This document shows, in pieces, positions 34,830 through 42,445 of a DNA stretch of 64,000 nucleotides. Both the position numbers and the translations under genes were made by a program. Numbering within the stretch: position 1 is the stretch's first letter; every line of letters starts with the position of its first letter. The notes below the pieces were generated by a model that was not told the DNA's origin, made no database searches, and was given only the letters and a program-made list of their open reading frames with translations. The DNA comes from Pelomonas sp965229315 (lineage in GTDB: Bacteria > Pseudomonadota > Gammaproteobacteria > Burkholderiales > Burkholderiaceae_C). The DNA is taken from positions 372,001 to 436,000 of the forward strand of contig NZ_CBDDJA010000002.1 in the NCBI RefSeq assembly GCF_965229315.1, read 5' to 3'.

Positions 34830-35057
34830 TTACTGCGTCTTGGTTTCTGTCGCGGCCTTGTCGGCGTGCTTCTTGCCGTGGTGCTTCTTGGCGTGCTTGG
34901 CCGTGCTGGCAGCTTCCGCAGGGGCGGTAGCTGCAGCCGGGGCCACGGCCGGCGTGGCGGGCTTCACGGGGGCCGGTGCGGCCGGGGTCTGTGCCATGGC
35001 CACGCCCGAGGCGAGCGTGATGAGGGCGGTGGCGATGGTGATCTTCAGCGTGTTCAT
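34830..35057 (-). CDS. Small secreted Ala/Lys/His-rich protein
   Basis: The 75-residue protein starts MNTLKITIATALITLASGVA with cleavage likely after VAMAQ. The mature part is Ala/Pro-rich, then Lys/His-rich (KHAKKHHGKKHADKA). The start at 35057 has a GGAG site about ten bases upstream, so the longer upstream frame is rejected. A perfect intrinsic terminator follows. The composition resembles acid-shock or metal-binding small periplasmic proteins, but no family is recognised. Confidence 0.7.
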   Translation of the reverse strand: MNTLKITIATALITLASGVAMAQTPAAPAPVKPATPAVAPAAATAPAEAASTAKHAKKHHGKKHADKAATETKTQ

Positions 35058-35191
35058 CTTCAGGACTCCAGTGTGGTGGATGGTTTCGTTGCGGCTTCGC
35101 GAAAGCTTGTGGAGACAACGACGCCTGGGGGCCGGCAGTTGACGCGCGGCGGGTGCGTTGCAAAGCTTTACACCCCCCAGAATCCACACCC

Positions 35192-36805
35192 ATGAACACC
35201 GCATCGACCTTCGACTGGACCGCCGGCTACGCCAGCCGGCGCAGCCCGCTCTTCGCCCGCAACGTCGTCTCCACCTCGCATCCGCTCGCGGCGCAAGCCG
35301 GGCTGCGCATGCTGCAGGCCGGAGGCAACGCGGTGGACGCGGCGATCACCACGGCGGCCTGCATGACCCTGGTGGAGCCTTGCAGCAACGGCCTGGGGTC
35401 GGACGCGTTCTGCATCCTGTGGGATGGGCGTCAGCTGCACGGCCTCAACGCCTCGGGACCGTCGCCGAACGCATGGACGCCCGAGTTCTTCGGCGGCCAG
35501 GTCATGCCCCGGCGTGGTTGGCGTTCGGTCACCGTGCCTGGCGCGGTCGGCGGCTGGGCGGCGCTGAGCGAACGTTTCGGCAAGCTGCCGTTTGCCGACC
35601 TGATGCAGCCGGCCATCGAGATCGCCGAGCGCGGCTACGCGGTGCCGCCCATCGTGCAGGGCAAATGGGCGATGGCCGCGGCGCTGGACGAGATCACGTC
35701 GCAGCCCGGCTTTGCGCAGGCCTTCCTGCCGCAGGGCCGCGTGCCCGAGGTGGGCGAGCTGTTCCGCTTCCCCGACGCGGCGCGCAGCCTGCGGCTCATC
35801 GCCGAGAGCCAGGGCGAGGCCTTCTACCGCGGCGAGATCGCGGCGGCGCTGGCCCGCTTCTCCCGCGAGACCGGTGGCGCACTGACCGAGGCGGACCTGG
35901 CGGCCTACCGGCCCGAATGGGTCACGCCGCTGGCACAGGACTTTGCCGGGCACACGCTGCACGAGATTCCGCCGAATGGCCAGGGCATCGCCGCGCAGAT
36001 GGCGCTGGGCCTGCTGCAGCATTGGGACGTGCGCGCCCACGCGGTCGACAGCCCCGAGGCGCAGCACCTGATGATCGAGGCGATGAAGCTGGCGTTCGCA
36101 GACGTCTACCGCCATGTGGCCGAGCCGGGCGCGATGCAGGTCAGCGCAGCGCAACTGCTCGACCCCGGCTACCTCGCGTCGCGCGCGAAGCTCATCGACC
36201 CCACGCGTGCGCAGGCGTTCGGCGCCGGTAACCCCGTCAGGGGCGGCACCATCTACCTGACTGCCGCCGACGAGTCCGGGATGATGGTCAGCTTCATCCA
36301 GAGCAACTACATGGGCTTCGGGTCGGGCCTGGTGCTGCCGGGCTACGGCGTCAGCCTCCAAAACCGCGGCCACTGCTTCACGCTGGCGGGCGGCCACCCC
36401 AACCAGGTGGCGCCGGGCAAGCGCCCCTTCCACACCATCATCCCGGCATTCCTCACCAAGGACGGAGCGCCGGTCATGAGCTTTGGCGTGATGGGCGGCA
36501 ACATGCAGCCGCAGGGGCACCTGCAGACGCTGGTGCGCATGCTCAGCTACGGCCAGAACCCGCAGGCCGCGTGCGACGCGCCGCGCTGGCGTTTCAACGA
36601 AGGCCTGTCGATCAACGTCGAGCCGCACATGCCGGCGGCCACCCTGGCTGCGCTGGCCGCGCTCGGCCACGAGATCGGCGACATCCACGACAGCTACCAG
36701 GACTTCGGCGCCGGCCAGTTCATCTGGCGGCTGGGCGACCCGGCCGTGCAAGGCTACGTGGCCGCCAGCGACCCGCGCCGCGACGGCGCAGCCGTGGGGT
36801 ATTGA
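35192..36805 (+). CDS. Gamma-glutamyltransferase-like N-terminal nucleophile hydrolase
   Basis: The 537-residue protein matches the gamma-glutamyltranspeptidase family: STSHPLAAQAGLRMLQAGGNAVDAA at the N-terminus (about 27-51), a long middle part with PPNGQGIAAQMAL, and the autoprocessing site with nucleophile T353 in RGGTIYLTAADESG. The GGNMQPQGHLQ segment follows. No signal peptide is seen, so it is probably cytoplasmic, unlike classical GGT, and resembles YwrD-type enzymes. The ATG at 35192 is preferred over an upstream start by conservation. It overlaps the next gene by one base. Confidence 0.88.
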   Translation: MNTASTFDWTAGYASRRSPLFARNVVSTSHPLAAQAGLRMLQAGGNAVDAAITTAACMTLVEPCSNGLGSDAFCILWDGRQLHGLNASGPSPNAWTPEFFGGQVMPRRGWRSVTVPGAVGGWAALSERFGKLPFADLMQPAIEIAERGYAVPPIVQGKWAMAAALDEITSQPGFAQAFLPQGRVPEVGELFRFPDAARSLRLIAESQGEAFYRGEIAAALARFSRETGGALTEADLAAYRPEWVTPLAQDFAGHTLHEIPPNGQGIAAQMALGLLQHWDVRAHAVDSPEAQHLMIEAMKLAFADVYRHVAEPGAMQVSAAQLLDPGYLASRAKLIDPTRAQAFGAGNPVRGGTIYLTAADESGMMVSFIQSNYMGFGSGLVLPGYGVSLQNRGHCFTLAGGHPNQVAPGKRPFHTIIPAFLTKDGAPVMSFGVMGGNMQPQGHLQTLVRMLSYGQNPQAACDAPRWRFNEGLSINVEPHMPAATLAALAALGHEIGDIHDSYQDFGAGQFIWRLGDPAVQGYVAASDPRRDGAAVGY

Positions 36806-37182
36806 TGATGGAGCCGCTGCGCCTGAACCCCGGCGACGACCTGCGCGGTGCGCTGGAGGCCACCGGGCACACCGGCTTCGTCATCGCCGGCATCGGCAGC
36901 CTGACGCACGCGCAGTTGCGCATGGCCGGCGAGCCTGCGGCCACGCGCATCGACGGCCCGCTGGAGATCCTGACGCTCAGCGGCAGCCTCACGCCTGATG
37001 GCGCGCACCTGCACGCCAGCGTGTCGGATTCGTCGGGCCGCGTGCGGGGCGGGCATGTCTGCGCCGGCTGCGAGGTGCGCACGACGGCCGAGCTGCTGAT
37101 CGCCCCGTTGCCGGCGGGCTCGCTGTCGCGCGCATTCGATGCGCGCACCGGCCATGCCGAGCTGCGCATCGCCAAGGCATGA
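36805..37182 (+). CDS. PPC/DUF296 domain protein
   Basis: The 125-residue protein is a stand-alone plant-and-prokaryote-conserved (PPC, DUF296) domain: LRLNPGDDLRGALEATGHTGFVIAGIGSLTHAQLR, then ILTLSGSLTPDGAHLHASVSD and GGHVCAGCEVRTTAELLI. Prokaryotic members form trimers and lack the AT-hook of plant proteins; their function is unclear. The tandem ATG at 36805 overlaps the stop of the glutamyltransferase-like gene, so the two are coupled. Confidence 0.8.
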   Translation: MMEPLRLNPGDDLRGALEATGHTGFVIAGIGSLTHAQLRMAGEPAATRIDGPLEILTLSGSLTPDGAHLHASVSDSSGRVRGGHVCAGCEVRTTAELLIAPLPAGSLSRAFDARTGHAELRIAKA

Positions 37183-37310
37183 CACCGCCACGGCGCGCTG
37201 CTAGCATGCGCGCCATGACCAAGTTGCTCGACCTCGACTGACGCCGCTGCGCGTGCTGTGTCCCGGCGGGGGCCTCCCCGCCTGTCGAGTCGTTTCGGAG
37301 CCTTCGCGTC

Positions 37311-38582
37311 ATGTTCTCCAAGTTCTTCACCCTCGCGCCCGGCGACCTGCTGCGCGATGCGGTCTACCGGCGGCTGTGGTCGTCCATCCTCATTTCGTCG
37401 CTCGGCGGCCAGATCACGATGCTGGCGCTGCCGCTGACGGCAGCCGTGCTGCTGGAGGCGAGCCCCACGCAGATGGGCCTGCTGCAGGCGATGGAAATCC
37501 TGCCCTTCGTGCTGTTCTCGCTGCCGGCCGGCGTGCTGCTGGACCGCTGCGCCAAGCTGCCCGTCTACATCTGGGGCGAGAGCCTGCTGGCGGTCGCCGT
37601 GGCCAGCGTGCCGGTCGCGGCGTGGCTGGGCGCCTTGAGCATGACCTGGCTGTACGTCGTCGGCTTCGTGCTCGGCTGCGTCTACACCGTGGCCGGCAGC
37701 GCCGCGCAGATCGTGCTGACCCAGGTGGTGCCGCGCGAACGGCTGGTCGAGGCGCATGCGAAGAACGCGCTCGCCTCGTCGGGCGCCGAGGTGGCGGGCC
37801 CCGGTGTGGCGGGCGCGTTGATCAAGCTGCTCGGCGCACCGCTGGCACTGGCCGTGGATGCGCTGCTGCTGCTGGTGTCGGCGGCCATCCTGCGCGGCAT
37901 CCAGGTCAAGGAGACGCTGGCTGCGCGCAGCGGCCAGGCGTTCTGGCCGGAGCTGAAGGCCGGCCTGCGCTTCGTGCGCGAGCGGCGGCTGCTCGTCAGC
38001 CTGGCCGCGGCCACCGGCGGCTGGCAGCTCTTCCACAACGCGGCGCTGGTGGTGCAGATCCTGTTCGCCACGCGCGAGCTGAAGCTGTCGCCGCAGACGG
38101 TGGGCCTGTCTTACATCGCGCTGGGCGCGGGCACCGTGCTGGCCAGCGTCTTCGGCCACCGCATCAGCCGCCGCATCGGGCCGGGGCCGTGCCTGGTGCT
38201 GGGCTACGGGGCGTGCGGCGTCGGCTGGCTGCAGCTCGCGCTGGCGCCGGCCGGGCAGCTCGGCGTCATCAGCTTCGGCGTGATGCTGTTCGCCTTTGGC
38301 GTGGGCGCCGTGCTGATCTTCATCAACTTCCTGTCGCTGCGCCAGGCCGTGACGCCCGCGCCCATGCTGGGCCGCATGACGAGCACGATGCGCTGGCTCA
38401 TCCTGCTGCCAGCGGGGCCGGGCGCGCTGATCGGCGGCTGGCTGGGCGAGCACCTGGGCCTGCGCGCCGCGCTGGGGTTCTCGGGCGTGGGCGCCTGCCT
38501 GCTGGCGGTGCTGGCCTGGCGGCACGGCGTCATCCGCAGCGTGCGCGAGCTGCCCAAGCCTGTCGAGGTGATGGCCGCATGA
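37311..38582 (+). CDS. Major facilitator transporter (EntS-like)
   Basis: The 423-residue protein has about 12 hydrophobic helices. It has the MFS loop motif PAGVLLDRCAKLP between helices 2 and 3 and the segment SSGAEVAGPGVAGALIKLLG typical of the EntS-like exporter group. The substrate cannot be assigned. It begins 128 bases after the PPC gene and overlaps the GNAT gene by four bases (ATGA), so transporter and acetyltransferase are co-translated, a pairing sometimes seen in drug or metabolite resistance. Confidence 0.85.
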   Translation: MFSKFFTLAPGDLLRDAVYRRLWSSILISSLGGQITMLALPLTAAVLLEASPTQMGLLQAMEILPFVLFSLPAGVLLDRCAKLPVYIWGESLLAVAVASVPVAAWLGALSMTWLYVVGFVLGCVYTVAGSAAQIVLTQVVPRERLVEAHAKNALASSGAEVAGPGVAGALIKLLGAPLALAVDALLLLVSAAILRGIQVKETLAARSGQAFWPELKAGLRFVRERRLLVSLAAATGGWQLFHNAALVVQILFATRELKLSPQTVGLSYIALGAGTVLASVFGHRISRRIGPGPCLVLGYGACGVGWLQLALAPAGQLGVISFGVMLFAFGVGAVLIFINFLSLRQAVTPAPMLGRMTSTMRWLILLPAGPGALIGGWLGEHLGLRAALGFSGVGACLLAVLAWRHGVIRSVRELPKPVEVMAA

Positions 38583-39163
38583 CTGCGTCCCGCGATCCCC
38601 TGCTGATCGACGTGCCCGAGCGCCTGGACGGCGAGCGCACGCTGCTGCTCGCGCCGCGCGCCGGGCTGGGCGCGGAGATGGCCGTGGTCATCACGCAGTC
38701 GCTGTCCCACCTGCGGCCCTGGATGCCGTGGGCGCAGGACGCCCCCACCGTCGAGAGCGCGGAGCTGGTGGTGCGGCGCATGCAGGCCGACTTCATCGCG
38801 CGGCGTGACCTGTGCTTCCAGATCTACGCGCGCCGGCCGGATGGCAGCCCGGGCCGGCTGCTGGGCGGCACGGGCCTGCACCGCATCGACTGGGCCGTGC
38901 GCAGGTTCGAGATCGGCTACTGGGTCCGCCCCGAGGCTGCAGGCCAGGGCCATGTCAGCGAGGCCGTGCGCTTGCTGACGGCGCTGGCCTTCGGCACGCT
39001 GGGCGCGCGGCGCGTGGAGATCCGCTGCGACACGCGCAACCTGAAGAGCCGGGCCGTCGCCGAGCGCTGCGGCTTCGCGCTGGAAGGCGTGCTGCGCAGC
39101 AACGTGCTGGGCGTGGACGGGCATCCGCGCGACACCGCGGTCTACGCGCGCATCGACGGCTGA
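38579..39163 (+). CDS. GNAT acetyltransferase, RimJ/RimL type
   Basis: The 194-residue protein has the RimJ/RimL layout: SLSHLRPWMPWAQ near residue 45, then RFEIGYWVRPEAAGQGHVSEAV with the acetyl-CoA loop (AAGQGHVSEA), and RVEIRCDTRNLKSRAVAERCGF near the end. It would N-acetylate a protein N-terminus or a small amine. The start overlaps the MFS stop; the long open frame upstream is the antiphase of the MFS gene. Confidence 0.87.
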   Translation: MTASRDPLLIDVPERLDGERTLLLAPRAGLGAEMAVVITQSLSHLRPWMPWAQDAPTVESAELVVRRMQADFIARRDLCFQIYARRPDGSPGRLLGGTGLHRIDWAVRRFEIGYWVRPEAAGQGHVSEAVRLLTALAFGTLGARRVEIRCDTRNLKSRAVAERCGFALEGVLRSNVLGVDGHPRDTAVYARIDG

Positions 39164-39198
39164 CGACTTCGGTGCACGCGTAGTCCGGCATCGGGCCA

Positions 39199-39226
39199 CG
39201 GCAGCCTTTGGAAGCTTGGGCTGCCG
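39199..39226. terminator. Inverted repeat between convergent genes
   Basis: CGGCAGC (39199-39205) and GCTGCCG (39220-39226) are perfect complements with a 14-base loop, placed between the converging GNAT and DUF900 genes. There is no T-run, so activity as a bidirectional terminator is uncertain. Confidence 0.3.
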
Positions 39227-39238
39227 GCGCCGCTGCCG

Positions 39239-40591
39239 CTACTTCGCCGGCTCCAGCGACCAGTAGCGCCCCTGGGCGGAGTTCACGGCACGCAGTCCGC
39301 CGCGGTCGGCCGCGCGCTTGCCGCCGGTGATGAGGTTGTAGAGGTCGGTCAGCACCGGCTGCGCCTGGGCGAAGTAGGTGTGGCCCATGAGGCTGGTGTC
39401 CACGTCGGAGGCGTCGATGGTGTCGATGCCGTTGATCAGCGTCAGTGACGCGCCCGACTCGCCGGCCCGCGGGTACTGGTGGAACTTGCGCGAGGCGCCC
39501 AGCGCTTCGTCCTTGGACGACGCGTACAGCGTGACCGGGCGGCCGGCACTGACCAGGGCGGGCGCGATCTGCTCCTTGAACACCTGGGCATCGATGTCGG
39601 GCGCCGTGAGGATGATCTCGGCGATGCGGTCCTTGAGGTCGGGCCGGGCGGCCATGGCAGCGGCCACGGCGCGGGTCAACGCCCGGTTGCCCATGCTGTG
39701 GGCGATGAGATACACGCGCTCTGCCTGGGCGCTGTCCAGGAAGTCCACGAGGAACTTCTGCAGGTTGCCCTGCGACCACTCCACCGTCGCCTCGTCGGCG
39801 GCGTAGGCGGACACCTCGCCCGCCGAGGGCCAGCTGAACATCACGGCCGCGCCGGGGAAGCGCAGGTCGTAGGCGATCTGCGCGGTGCGCCGCGCCGCGT
39901 GGTCGAACGTGACCTTGTAGCCGGGCACGAAGAGCAGCGCGCTGCGGTCGTTGCCCCGGGCGAACTGGGCCTGCAGCTGCGCATACAGCGCCTGGCGCGA
40001 CAGCAGCGTGGTGGACAGCAACGTGACGTGCCGCGTGGGGTCCGGCTTGAACTCCAGCCGCCAGAACTTGGGCCCTTCCATCTCCCCCACGACATGGCGG
40101 AAGGGGATGGACACCTCGCACACACCGTAGCTCAGGCCGGTTCGGGAACGCTTGCCGCCGAACTTGTTGACCGGGTCGGCCGGCTTGTCGGCCAAGCGGT
40201 CCGTCGCGAAGTAGACAGGCACCGTCGTGAACTCGGGCCGTGCTGCCGGCGCTGGCGAGGCCGCCACGTTGTCGGGCGGAGGCGGTGGCGGTGGCGGGGG
40301 CGGCGGTGGTGGAGGTGGAGGTGGCGAAGGAGGCACTGCTGCGGCGCAGCGCTGCGCGACGGCCTCCAGCGACAGCGGGCGGGCCTGCGTGGCGTAGCGT
40401 TTCACGGTGGCCACCGTGCAGCCCGGGGCATCCTCGATGCTGCGGCAGGCACTCAGGTCGCCGCCGCTGCGGGCGGTGTCGTACACCTCCTGCAGCGTGC
40501 AGGCCTTGCCGTGCGCCACGCCTCCCAGCGTGGACATCAGCAGCAAAGCCCCGAGGCGAAGCAGTGGACCCATGGCGTGTGCCTTCGTCAT
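39239..40591 (-). CDS. Secreted DUF900 alpha/beta hydrolase with poly-proline linker
   Basis: The 450-residue protein has a signal peptide (MGPLLRLGALLLMSTLGG), a Cys-containing N-terminal segment (about 30-85) and a run of 17 prolines. A DUF900 hydrolase domain follows: VPVYFATDRLADKP, LLFVPGYKVTFDHAARRTAQIAYDL, nucleophile serine in IAHSMGNRAL, and a late TYFAQAQPVLTDLYNLI with the probable His just before. The proline run would be a rigid spacer. Start at 40591 (MTKAHAMG) or 40573. Substrate unknown; esterase or lipase activity is the usual inference. Confidence 0.8.
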   Translation of the reverse strand: MTKAHAMGPLLRLGALLLMSTLGGVAHGKACTLQEVYDTARSGGDLSACRSIEDAPGCTVATVKRYATQARPLSLEAVAQRCAAAVPPSPPPPPPPPPPPPPPPPPDNVAASPAPAARPEFTTVPVYFATDRLADKPADPVNKFGGKRSRTGLSYGVCEVSIPFRHVVGEMEGPKFWRLEFKPDPTRHVTLLSTTLLSRQALYAQLQAQFARGNDRSALLFVPGYKVTFDHAARRTAQIAYDLRFPGAAVMFSWPSAGEVSAYAADEATVEWSQGNLQKFLVDFLDSAQAERVYLIAHSMGNRALTRAVAAAMAARPDLKDRIAEIILTAPDIDAQVFKEQIAPALVSAGRPVTLYASSKDEALGASRKFHQYPRAGESGASLTLINGIDTIDASDVDTSLMGHTYFAQAQPVLTDLYNLITGGKRAADRGGLRAVNSAQGRYWSLEPAK

Positions 40592-40739
40592 TGGTGCCCG
40601 GCCGCTGAGGCCGCCGGGCGTGGACAGGCCCCGATGATGCGGCCGCACGGCGTGGCAGGCACTGTCGTTTGCCCGCGCTCGCCGCGAATGTCAGCCGCGG
40701 GCTGCGACCCTAGCGCGCCGCACCATTGCGCGGGTGGGT

Positions 40740-41630
40740 TCAGTCCGGGCCGCGCTCCGCGCCTGGCTGTGGTCGAGCGAGGGATGCCGCTGGTGGCGAG
40801 GCGGTGACGTTGCCGATGTCGACCTCGGAGTCGATGCGCGAATCCTGGAGGTACAGCGGCCCGGCGATGGACGGCCGTGGCCCGGCCTTGCCATCGGGAG
40901 TGGCGATCCAGTGGGTGCCGCCTGCGCTTTTCAGGCCAATGACATGGATTGGCACGTAACTGGCCAGTACGTCCGCCAGAGACGGCGTGGGAACCAACTC
41001 CGCGCGCGACTTGGAGCCTACCGCCGTGTGCCAGTTGCCCGCCAAGGCGACGACGGTGTAGGCCGGGCTCGAAGCCAACGTCATCCAAAGCTTGTCGGCC
41101 ATCGTGCGGTCGTTGATCGCCGCGAATCGCGTGGACTCGATTTCTGTGAGCTGCATCGGCTGGCCGGGATCGGCGGCAATGATCTCGTGGAACTCCAGTT
41201 GCATGGCCAGCACGCCCACGCGCTGGCCTGCCTGCTTCCATTGGCGCATCTGTTCTATCAGTGCCAGCATCGCCTGGCTGTTGCGACCGTCCTGAAAGGG
41301 GCGTGCCCACGCGCCGGTGCCGGTCAAGGCCTTCACGTCGGACGGATTGCCCGCAGAGCTCAGGTAGCGATTCAGAGCTGCCTGCTCCTGCCCCTCACGC
41401 TCCAGTGCCAGGATCACCGTACGCCCCTGCTTCAGCAAACCGCACACCAACTGGGCGACAAACTGCGGCGTCTGTTCGTTCCCGTGCACCTCGCCCACGA
41501 CGATGGCCCGGGCCGTGATCTTCTCAAGCGCCAGTTGCGGCGGTGGTCCGGCGCAATCCGGCGCGGCGGCGAGCGCCGTGCCGAAGCTGGCCCAGCCGGC
41601 CAGCCACATGGCGGCGGCGATGGATCTCAT
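40740..41630 (-). CDS. ChaN-like (haem-binding uptake/DUF399-type) secreted protein
   Basis: The 296-residue protein has a signal peptide (MRSIAAAMWLAGWASFGTALA). The domain has ARAIVVGEVHGNEQTPQFV, then TVILALEREGQEQAALNRYL, GVLAMQLEFHE and ALAGNWHTAVG. The GEVHGxxE and GNxH elements recall the ChaN/TraB-like fold family, in which conserved His and Glu residues bind haem or metal. Assignment is by motif only. It lies 22 bases downstream of no obvious partner; the next minus-strand gene upstream is the glycerophosphodiesterase. Confidence 0.55.
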   Translation of the reverse strand: MRSIAAAMWLAGWASFGTALAAAPDCAGPPPQLALEKITARAIVVGEVHGNEQTPQFVAQLVCGLLKQGRTVILALEREGQEQAALNRYLSSAGNPSDVKALTGTGAWARPFQDGRNSQAMLALIEQMRQWKQAGQRVGVLAMQLEFHEIIAADPGQPMQLTEIESTRFAAINDRTMADKLWMTLASSPAYTVVALAGNWHTAVGSKSRAELVPTPSLADVLASYVPIHVIGLKSAGGTHWIATPDGKAGPRPSIAGPLYLQDSRIDSEVDIGNVTASPPAASLARPQPGAERGPD

Positions 41631-41652
41631 GTGTTCTCCCTGAAGTGAAGCA

Positions 41653-42384
41653 TCAGACGGGCCGGAGCCGGTCCACGGCGTCCGTGATGATCCCGTCGAT
41701 GCCGTCGGCGATCAACCGCTTGGCCACCGCCTCGTCATTGACCGTGTAGACCAGCGCCCGCCAGCCGCGGCCATGCAGGCGCTTGATGAGCGCGCCATCC
41801 ATCAGCCGGTAGTTCGTGATGACCGCCACCACGTCCAATTGTTCGGCTGCCTGCCACCAGCCGTCCCACAGCTGGTCCAGCAGCAGCGCGCGGGGCAGCG
41901 TGGGTTCGGCATCGCGCGCGGCGGCCAGGGCCTCGGGCTTGAAACTGCTCAGCAGCGGCGGCAGCGCACCGCGCCACAAGCGCGCCGCCTCGCGCGCGAC
42001 GGCCGCGCCGGTGCGGACCTCGTCACCGGGGCAGGGCTTGATCTCGACGTTGAGCATGCAGCCGTTGGCCTGGCAGAAGGCCGCGACCTGCGCGAAGCGC
42101 GGCAGCGGCTCTGCGGCGTAGGGCGGGCTGTGCCAGGCGCCGGCATCCAGCCGGGCCAGATCGGCCCAGTCCTGGGCGGCCGGCGAGCCCTGGCCGCTGC
42201 TGGTGCGCTCCAGCGTGTCGTCATGCAGCAAGAAGGCTTCGCCGTCCCGGCTCAGCTTGACGTCACATTCGAAGGCTCGGTAGCCAAAACCGGCCCCGGC
42301 GCGGAAGGCGGCGAGCGTGTTCTCCGGGGCAATCTTGCCCGCGCCGCGGTGCGCGAGCCACAAGGGATAGGGCCAGGGCTTCAT
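41653..42384 (-). CDS. ugpQ: Glycerophosphodiester phosphodiesterase
   Basis: The 243-residue protein is a GDPD-family barrel: LAHRGAGKIAPENTLAAF with the catalytic His and metal-binding Glu, ECDVKLSRDGEAFLLHDDTLERT with the second His, and LNVEIKP. It hydrolyses glycerophosphodiesters to glycerol-3-phosphate and the alcohol. No signal peptide is present, so it is cytoplasmic like UgpQ. The start MKPWPYPLWLAHRG (42384) is chosen by homology over an upstream extension. It is divergent from the large oxidoreductase gene. Confidence 0.92.
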   Translation of the reverse strand: MKPWPYPLWLAHRGAGKIAPENTLAAFRAGAGFGYRAFECDVKLSRDGEAFLLHDDTLERTSSGQGSPAAQDWADLARLDAGAWHSPPYAAEPLPRFAQVAAFCQANGCMLNVEIKPCPGDEVRTGAAVAREAARLWRGALPPLLSSFKPEALAAARDAEPTLPRALLLDQLWDGWWQAAEQLDVVAVITNYRLMDGALIKRLHGRGWRALVYTVNDEAVAKRLIADGIDGIITDAVDRLRPV

Positions 42385-42445
42385 CCCATGGATTCTGAAG
42401 GGCAATCCGTGGCAGGACACCCCTGCGATACGATCCTCGCCCTCT

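Noticed and set aside
39751..39757. Other GGAACTT-like sequences within genes (for example near 39483 and 39753)
   Set aside because: They lie inside coding sequence and were not found with a TCTAA-type partner in a promoter context.
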